From: JANRKH01 sp964351245
Lineage (GTDB): Bacteria > Pseudomonadota > Alphaproteobacteria > Rickettsiales > Rickettsiaceae
Length of the DNA: 28,571 nucleotides
Assembly (NCBI GenBank): GCA_964351245.1
Contig: CAYGNF010000012.1
Span: forward strand, 1 to 28,571
Direction: 5' to 3'
Part shown: positions 23,469 to 28,571 of the stretch, piece by piece
Numbering within the stretch: the stretch's first letter is position 1
Layout: the number at the start of each line of letters is the position of its first letter
Position numbers and translations under genes: made by a program
Notes under the pieces: generated by a model
The model's input: the letters and a program-made list of their open reading frames with translations, nothing else
Told to the model about the DNA's origin: nothing
Database searches by the model: none

Positions 23469-24394
23469 TGAACCTACCAGATATACTGATGCATAGAGCG
23501 CAGCTCATGAAAACCAATTTACTACTCAAGATAGGTTTTGTGCTTGCGATTATCACTATTATACTTCTTGTATTTTTTAGTACATTTAAACAAAACATAG
23601 GGAAATTGGGGGCAGATGAATATATAGGCTTGCTCAAAATCGAAAATATTATCATGGATGATCAGAAATTTGATAAGTTGTTAGATGAGATTTCAAGAAG
23701 CAAGCAAATCAAAGGATTAGTGTTGCAGATTAATTCTCCTGGTGGGTCAAGCGGAGCATCTGAAAAAATATATCACAAACTTGTGTCAATCGGAGCAAAG
23801 ATACCTGTCGTTGCATCACTAGGCTCTGTTGCTGCCTCTGGTGGATATTTAGTTGCACTTGCGGGCCATAAAATATTTGCAATGAATATGACTATTACAG
23901 GTTCTATAGGTGTATTATTCCAAAACACAGAAATTGTAGATGCTGCAGAAAAGCTAGGCGTTAAATTCAAGAGCTATAAATCTTCTCCGCTAAAAGCAGC
24001 GCCTAATCCAACCGAGGTTGCAACGCCAGAAGTAGAGCAAGCAACTATGGAGATTATTCAGGATTCGCACGATTATTTCACGCAACTCGTTGCTAAAAGC
24101 AGGAAATTAGATATTGAAAAAGCAAAAATACTATCTGATGGTAGAATATATACAGGCAGACAAGCTCTTGGCAAAAATCTTATCGATGAAATAGGGACAT
24201 TAGAGAATGCAATAGAGTGGCTAAAGACAGAGCATAAGCTTAGTAGTGATATTGAAGTAAGAGAGATGAAGCCGAAAAAACGCAGTGCTGTTGTCGATGC
24301 TTTTTTAGATAGTATTGAAGAAGAAATGAAGCTTTTGTATAGTAAATTGATTAATAGCCTTGCTTCTATGCAATTACCTATGACTATCCAATGA
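23465..24394 (+). CDS. sppA: Signal peptide peptidase SppA (short form)
   Basis: 309 residues, the single-domain SppA/S49 type. The membrane anchor is at about 20-40. The Ser/Lys dyad fits S125 (SVAASGGYLVA) and K172 (SYKSSPLK). LQINSPGGSSGASE (88-100) and TITGSIGV are family hallmarks. SppA degrades cleaved signal peptides and some membrane proteins. It starts within the smpB stop; a second ATG directly follows the first, so the start is uncertain by one codon. Last gene of the ilvE-dapA-smpB-sppA unit. Confidence 0.93.
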   Translation: MMNLPDILMHRAQLMKTNLLLKIGFVLAIITIILLVFFSTFKQNIGKLGADEYIGLLKIENIIMDDQKFDKLLDEISRSKQIKGLVLQINSPGGSSGASEKIYHKLVSIGAKIPVVASLGSVAASGGYLVALAGHKIFAMNMTITGSIGVLFQNTEIVDAAEKLGVKFKSYKSSPLKAAPNPTEVATPEVEQATMEIIQDSHDYFTQLVAKSRKLDIEKAKILSDGRIYTGRQALGKNLIDEIGTLENAIEWLKTEHKLSSDIEVREMKPKKRSAVVDAFLDSIEEEMKLLYSKLINSLASMQLPMTIQ

Positions 24395-24524
24395 AATCTA
24401 ATCTAGAAACTCTTGTATCTTATCTAGATAGAAAATATCATAATATTGCTTTGGAATATTAGATTTGCAGCAGTAATTTGCCTAGGCGTTAAAATACAAA
24501 CAATCAAACTAATAAGGATAAGTT

Positions 24525-24794
24525 ATGGATCCAGCTTTAATCGGCGAAATTAATAAGGAGGCAATATATGTATTAATTGCAACTTCTGGTCCTATATTAA
24601 TTATTTCCCTTGTAATAGGACTGATCATATCTCTTTTACAGGCTCTGACGCAGATCCAGGAAAACACTTTAACATTTGTTCCAAAATTGCTTGTGATATA
24701 TATAAGCTTAATTTTCTTGGGCCCCTATATTACCACAAAGCTCCAAATATTTACCGATCACATGATGCAGCATATTATCAACCACCCTAATTAA
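24525..24794 (+). CDS. fliQ: Flagellar biosynthesis protein FliQ
   Basis: 89 residues, the size of FliQ and its type III secretion homologue SctS. Two membrane helices (about 14-38 and 51-69) flank the polar loop ALTQIQENTLTFVPKL (Q43-Q45-E46), the most conserved part of the family. FliQ, with FliP and FliR, builds the export gate of the flagellar secretion system. No other flagellar or type III gene is seen in the window. FliQ is preferred over SctS by length and the QIQE-TLTFVPK loop. The SD (AAGGAT) is 5 nt before ATG. Confidence 0.9.
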   Translation: MDPALIGEINKEAIYVLIATSGPILIISLVIGLIISLLQALTQIQENTLTFVPKLLVIYISLIFLGPYITTKLQIFTDHMMQHIINHPN

Positions 24795-24905
24795 CCTTAT
24801 TAAGTATTATCGCACTGCACTAAATATTATTTAAATATCAATAGTCATATTATAATATTTTTTACATAAAGCTTATTATTACTGGTAATATGATATTATT
24901 TTTAC

Positions 24906-24911
24906 TATAAT
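24906..24911 (+). promoter_or_regulatory. possible -10 box of the GT-C-like gene
   Basis: TATAAT occurs 27 bp before the ATG, upstream of an AGAGGG SD. No convincing -35 hexamer lies 16-18 bp upstream, and such matches are frequent in AT-rich DNA. Confidence 0.3.
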
Positions 24912-24938
24912 AGATGTTGAATAAGAGGGAAAAAATAT

Positions 24939-26642
24939 ATGTACTTACTAAACATAATTCCTATCGCAGCATTCCTTGGCAAAGCATTTTTTTTAGGCAA
25001 TAGGCTCAAAATTGCCCTACCAATTTCTATGCCAGTAACAGCCTCGATTACTATTATTTTACTTTATATTAGTGCGTATTTAGGCCTTATATTCTATGCA
25101 ACATTAATTCTTTATCTATTTGGTTTATGGGCACTATATAACACATATATTCAGAAGCAGAATTCCTACTTATTTGAGCAAAGTACTACAGCCATTACTC
25201 TCTTTGTAATTTCTATAATAATCATAGGCTTTTATTACCAGCCAGCACAGCTCAATTCTACTGAGGATTTAAAAATATGGGGATTATTTTTGAAAGAATT
25301 GCTCCTACGCGGCTCTATTGAGACTTCAAGTAGCGATACTTCTATAATTTCAGCATATAGTTATTATCCAAGAGGCTCTTCTGTATTTCAGTATTATTAC
25401 ATGATGTTAAATGGATATTTTGGAGGCGGGGCGTTATTTGCACATTTCTTGCTCGGATTATGTTTTTTATCGCCCTTTTTACAAACGGGCTCTAGTAATC
25501 ATTCCATATTTTATATAGTAATTATTGTTGCTATAGGATCCCTTCTCACATCCTTCTTGCACACTATCCACAATGAAGTAATACTTGGCCTTGCAGGATC
25601 TAGCGCCATTCTTACATATTTACTAGATAGAAAAAATGCAAATCTACAATTCGGGCTTTATCCAATTATTTTAACAACTGCCTTAGTGGATCATAATGGT
25701 TTTATATTTGGGACTATTTGCGCCCTTCTTATCTCTGCTGATTATGCCAAGAAAAAAAAATTGAATATTTTTACCATAGATAGTAAAACCCTTAAAATTT
25801 ATGCGCTAACATTATCTCCATTAATTGCATCTTATATAAATTATTTCTTATATTCTGTAATCAACCTTACTACAGAAACCTCTATTGATGCCATAAATAC
25901 AGAAGGGGGCAATAATTTTGGGGGAATGTTTAGGGTACTTGGATTGCTATTTTTTACCTCTATCAAAGAAGGTCCATTGCTCTGCTGGCTATTATTATAC
26001 ATAGGATATTACTGGACTAAGAGAGAAGATCTCAAAACCCACTACACTTATTGCTTCTGGATAAAATTTACCATATTTGCCTTAGGATTTCATATAGTAT
26101 ATTTGCTCTACTCATTTTATGGTCATTATACTGAATTGCACATAGGGAAAATAATAAGATATATAGCGCCCTACCTAATTTTACTTGGGACTATATCTTT
26201 ATTCTTCATCAGCTTAGTATCTTTTGCACAAAGGGGGGCATTACTTTTTAATATTATTTCTATCTTTAGCCTTGCTGTTACCCTCAGTCATTTAGATATG
26301 GCGCCTAACGTTATCTCGCTTGAAGAAGATATAATGATAAGACAAATTCATAGCGTACAAGATTTAATAAAATCTAAGCAGCAAGTTCATTTATCATATG
26401 AAAATAAATCCAAGGATTATGATTGCTACGATTTTGCCTTCAAAATGGCTCCTTATATTACAGAATCAGAGATATCAAGGTGCTTACAATCAAATATAGA
26501 TTTTCATAATGTTTATTTAGGGAAACTTATTACTATGCCAGCGAAGCTAGAAACTGGATACATAATATTATACAAACCTTTTTTATTAAATTATGAAATC
26601 ATTGCTGATAACAAAGAGATTACCCCAGAAATACAGCAATAA
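24939..26642 (+). CDS. Polytopic membrane protein, GT-C glycosyltransferase-like
   Basis: 567 residues with about ten or more hydrophobic segments spread from residue 1 to about 435, then a polar C-terminal domain of about 130 residues. After the first segments, STEDLKIWGLFLKELLLRG (107-125) with an Asp (D110) and a Trp (W114) is followed by a SYYPRGSSVFQYYY stretch (141-154). This layout resembles the extracytoplasmic acidic loop and Y-P motif of GT-C glycosyltransferases, which use polyprenyl-phosphate sugars. A sugar-transfer role in LPS or glycoprotein building is an inference. SD: AGAGGG 10 nt upstream. A TATAAT box lies at 24906-24911, but no good -35 was found. Confidence 0.6.
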   Translation: MYLLNIIPIAAFLGKAFFLGNRLKIALPISMPVTASITIILLYISAYLGLIFYATLILYLFGLWALYNTYIQKQNSYLFEQSTTAITLFVISIIIIGFYYQPAQLNSTEDLKIWGLFLKELLLRGSIETSSSDTSIISAYSYYPRGSSVFQYYYMMLNGYFGGGALFAHFLLGLCFLSPFLQTGSSNHSIFYIVIIVAIGSLLTSFLHTIHNEVILGLAGSSAILTYLLDRKNANLQFGLYPIILTTALVDHNGFIFGTICALLISADYAKKKKLNIFTIDSKTLKIYALTLSPLIASYINYFLYSVINLTTETSIDAINTEGGNNFGGMFRVLGLLFFTSIKEGPLLCWLLLYIGYYWTKREDLKTHYTYCFWIKFTIFALGFHIVYLLYSFYGHYTELHIGKIIRYIAPYLILLGTISLFFISLVSFAQRGALLFNIISIFSLAVTLSHLDMAPNVISLEEDIMIRQIHSVQDLIKSKQQVHLSYENKSKDYDCYDFAFKMAPYITESEISRCLQSNIDFHNVYLGKLITMPAKLETGYIILYKPFLLNYEIIADNKEITPEIQQ

Positions 26643-26643
26643 G

Positions 26644-26772
26644 TTAGTGTATTAATATGAGATACGGACCTTGTTAAGCTCAGGCTTGTTAATATGAGAG
26701 TCATGCATTAGAAGATTCATTCGATAAATACAACGTTGTTGATTTATCTCATATCACGATAAAATACACTAA
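26644..26772. repeat. imperfect inverted-repeat element, 129 bp
   Basis: Terminal 10-bp arms TTAGTGTATT (26644-26653) and AATACACTAA (26763-26772) are perfect inverted repeats. Inside them are ATATGAGAT (26655-26663) and ATCTCATAT (26746-26754), again inverted and perfect, but 1 bp from the left arm and 8 bp from the right arm. No target-site duplication was seen. It may be a small non-autonomous element (MITE-like) or a large stem-loop between two genes. Confidence 0.5.
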
Positions 26773-26854
26773 TCATTCATTAAAATATTTGTAATATCAC
26801 TCTAATGCCTTTAATATTATATTATTAACTATTTAAACTTATATAGAGGTAAGC

Positions 26855-27811
26855 ATGAGTAAAAACATAAATAATATGTCAGGAGAGGCGCAAGCAGATG
26901 AATTACTCGGGGTCCTTGAGTATTGGCTTCTCGCCTGGGATAGCAATGACGTCACCACTTCATTGGAGAATGTCTGTAAGGGGGTAAAGAATTTGGGCAT
27001 AGAGAACCCAGAAGTGCAGGAAACGTTGGATGAGACACTTAAGACAGTTGAGACATTCTTCGATATTACCCAGGATGTATCCCCTGAAGTCCTGAAGGAA
27101 AAGAGCGATGAATGCAGGGACATTCTGTATAATGCAGTAGAGGGCGAAACCGCACACGAAGCACCATCTGCTGAGTCGGGCCCAACTATTATCGAGAGAA
27201 TTAAAGCTATTTTAGAGAGTATAAAAGCTTTTGTATTAAAAATGATAGAGAAAATCAAGGATTGGATCAGTAGCAGGGAGCCTACTCAAGGTAATACGGA
27301 TACTCAATTAGAAAACGTTAATAATGAGCAAGTTCAGGTAAACCAAACGACAGCTCAAGAAACGACAAATCTAAAGCATACTAGTACTAAAAGCTTTGCA
27401 GAGTTACCAGGATCAGATGCAGGAACAGGTCCAGCAGCAGCAGCAACAGAAGCAGCAGCAGCAGCAAAAGCGAACTCATCAGAAGCAGCAGCAGCAGCAA
27501 AAGCGAACTCAGAATCAGGTCTTTTTCCAGAGTTACTAGGATCAGAAACTCCAAAGGAGCCTGGTAGGAAGAGCGATGCAGCGAAAGAAAAAAGGAAGGC
27601 GGAGCATATGAAAGTTAATAAGGATAAGAAGCAACATCGACTCAAAGCAAAAAAGGTGAAAACACCGGCAAACAGCAATCCAGGCAAAGTTGCTGAATTT
27701 TTTGATTCTGGGGATGAAAAAATCCTCAACTTACCAAATGCACCAAAGACTGAGAGTTGGACGCAGAAAGTATCAGAAAAATCAGAAAACTCGTCTGAAC
27801 GCAGTAAATAA
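26855..27811 (+). CDS. Alanine- and lysine-rich hypothetical protein, candidate secreted or host-interacting protein
   Basis: 318 residues, not recognised. Acidic helical N-terminal part (10-100), an amphipathic helix TIIERIKAILESIKAFVLKM with flanks (111-140), a Ser/Thr/Gln-rich linker (141-180), an alanine-rich repeat (191-221), a basic stretch rich in Lys (246-270, nuclear-localisation-like), and a Ser/Lys-rich end. Three short F-rich motifs with similar spacing are seen: FAELPGSD, FPELLGSE, EFFDSGDE. No signal peptide. SD: AGAGG, 6 nt upstream. Its coding sequence is visibly richer in G/C around the alanine repeat than its neighbours. Low complexity and basic patches are common in effectors, but that is only a possibility. 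Confidence 0.7.
   Translation: MSKNINNMSGEAQADELLGVLEYWLLAWDSNDVTTSLENVCKGVKNLGIENPEVQETLDETLKTVETFFDITQDVSPEVLKEKSDECRDILYNAVEGETAHEAPSAESGPTIIERIKAILESIKAFVLKMIEKIKDWISSREPTQGNTDTQLENVNNEQVQVNQTTAQETTNLKHTSTKSFAELPGSDAGTGPAAAATEAAAAAKANSSEAAAAAKANSESGLFPELLGSETPKEPGRKSDAAKEKRKAEHMKVNKDKKQHRLKAKKVKTPANSNPGKVAEFFDSGDEKILNLPNAPKTESWTQKVSEKSENSSERSK
27447..27512 (+). repeat. 33-bp tandem repeat, two units (alanine-rich coding)
   Basis: CAGAAGCAGCAGCAGC... begins at 27447 and again at 27480, two 33-bp units with identical first 32 bases. Each unit encodes EAAAAAKANS preceded by Thr or Ser. Internal GCA runs favour slippage, so copy number may vary between strains. Confidence 0.85.
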
Positions 27812-27833
27812 TCACTGAAGCTATCCAGATACA

Positions 27834-27872
27834 ATAATCTCTCTAATAATATAGAGAGATTATGTGCTTTTT
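27834..27872 (+). terminator. Rho-independent terminator after the alanine-rich gene
   Basis: A perfect 12-bp stem (ATAATCTCTCTA, 27834-27845; TAGAGAGATTAT, 27852-27863) with a 6-nt loop is followed by GTGC and five T (27868-27872). It lies 22 bp after the gene and just before the converging nrdB stop. In the minus direction it has no T-run, so it serves mainly the plus-strand gene. Confidence 0.75.
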
Positions 27873-27887
27873 AGGCTATGTTGCTTT

Positions 27888-28571
27888 TTATACGTTAGAA
27901 GAAAATACATCTTCCCATGATCCGGTAGTAGCAGCTTTGGTATATTCTGTTACCCTATTTTCAAAGAAATTAGCATGTTCTACTCCGTTTAGTATTTCAT
28001 CTAACCACGGAAGAGGGTTGCTTTCTACCATATATATTTCATTTAACCCAAGTTGCTGAAGTCTTCTATCTGCTATATATCTAATATATTTTTTGACATC
28101 TCTTGCGGTAAGACCCTCTATTTCTCCTACTTCAAATGCAAGCTCAATAAAAGCATCCTCAAAATGCACAATAGTTGCGCATGCTTCATATAATCTACCA
28201 CGCACTTCCTCGCACCATACTTCAGGATTTTCATGACAAAAAGTTTTAAATAGTTGAATTATAGAGTTGGTGTGCAATGTTTCATCTCTAACGGACCATG
28301 TAACTATCTGGCCCATTCCTTTCATTTTATTAAATCTCTGGAAATTGAGCAAAATAGCAAAAGATGCAAATAATTGCAATCCTTCTGTAAAAGCACCAAA
28401 AACTGCTAAGGTAGTTGCTATATCTTCTTTGGTATCTACACCAAATTTATTCATATAATCATATTTGTCTCTCATTTCTTTGTATTTCAGAAAAGCCTGA
28501 TACTCTACTTCTGGCAATCCTATTGTATCTAAAAGATGAGAATATGCGGCAATATGCACTGTCTCCATGTT
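27888..28571 (-). CDS. nrdB: Ribonucleotide-diphosphate reductase beta subunit, 5' end missing
   Basis: The frame runs open to the end of the window (28571), so about 227 residues of the C-terminal part of the class I small subunit are visible. The metal-site pattern is present: E-T-V-H with a following Tyr (the radical Tyr candidate in HIAAYSHLL), an FTEGLQLF Glu, and a DETLH pair. The C-terminal tail GSWEDVFSSNV resembles the peptide that docks NrdB to NrdA. NrdAB makes deoxyribonucleotides. Annotation of the start belongs to the adjacent sequence. Confidence 0.95.
   Translation of the reverse strand, partial: NMETVHIAAYSHLLDTIGLPEVEYQAFLKYKEMRDKYDYMNKFGVDTKEDIATTLAVFGAFTEGLQLFASFAILLNFQRFNKMKGMGQIVTWSVRDETLHTNSIIQLFKTFCHENPEVWCEEVRGRLYEACATIVHFEDAFIELAFEVGEIEGLTARDVKKYIRYIADRRLQQLGLNEIYMVESNPLPWLDEILNGVEHANFFENRVTEYTKAATTGSWEDVFSSNV

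Noticed and set aside
27355..27834. 159-codon minus-strand ORF opposite the alanine-rich gene
   Set aside because: Its repeats mirror the plus-strand GCA repeats. The plus frame has a good SD and start and a correctly placed terminator.

Overview
The window looks like a chromosomal segment of a Rickettsiales alphaproteobacterium: it is very AT-rich, tightly packed, and most genes are Rickettsia-like housekeeping genes (nuoF, efp, lpxK, pntAA, uppS, cdsA, dapA, smpB, nrdB). Genes for lipid A (lpxL, lpxK), LPS transport (lptG-type permease) and lipoprotein transport (lolA), plus uppS and dapA, point to a full Gram-negative envelope, unlike Anaplasmataceae. A fliQ gene adds a flagellar export component, so a Midichloriaceae-like or other flagellated Rickettsiales lineage is the best guess. 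The lineage is inferred from gene content; no rRNA is present.

Layout. 1-1478: 3' end of a tRNA (probably Leu) and mgtE. 1658-3752 (minus): nuoF, yraN and a small ankyrin-repeat gene in one overlapping unit. 3978-5213: ftsA, alone. 5265-8452 (minus): efp, a degenerate inositol-monophosphatase homologue, lpxK and lpxL, overlapping or nearly so. 8807-9910 (minus): lptG-type permease. 10231-10307 (minus): CAU-anticodon tRNA. 10464-11144 (minus) and 11201-13257 (plus): lolA diverging from pntAA and a patatin-like lipoprotein.

13258-16817 is an accessory island between two core blocks. It holds two MNT nucleotidyltransferase/HEPN (MntA/HepT-like) pairs, a third HEPN protein, a YciI-like protein, a pRiA4b ORF-3-like protein, an acetyltransferase fragment, two P-loop kinase remnants and an unknown 65-residue ORF. 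Many neighbours are joined by ATGA stop/start overlaps. The two MNT genes share a perfect 185-bp direct repeat while their flanks and HEPN partners differ, which suggests recent recombination or gene conversion. This is the most interesting part of the window.

16908-21209 (minus) is a run of OmpR-type regulator, EnvZ-type kinase, uppS, cdsA, an FtsB/DivIC-like gene and an RNase D gene; the last appears to begin at an AUA codon behind a strong Shine-Dalgarno sequence. Diverging from it, 21244-24394 (plus) is the overlapping unit ilvE-dapA-smpB-sppA. Then come fliQ, a large polytopic membrane protein resembling GT-C glycosyltransferases, an imperfect inverted-repeat element, and an alanine-rich, lysine-rich protein with an internal 33-bp tandem repeat and a strong terminator. 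The window ends inside nrdB (minus strand, 5' end missing).

Several maximal ORFs start too early. Downstream starts supported by Shine-Dalgarno sequences or family N-termini were used for nuoF, the ankyrin gene, lolA, cdsA, the response regulator, ilvE, dapA and the pRiA4b-like gene.
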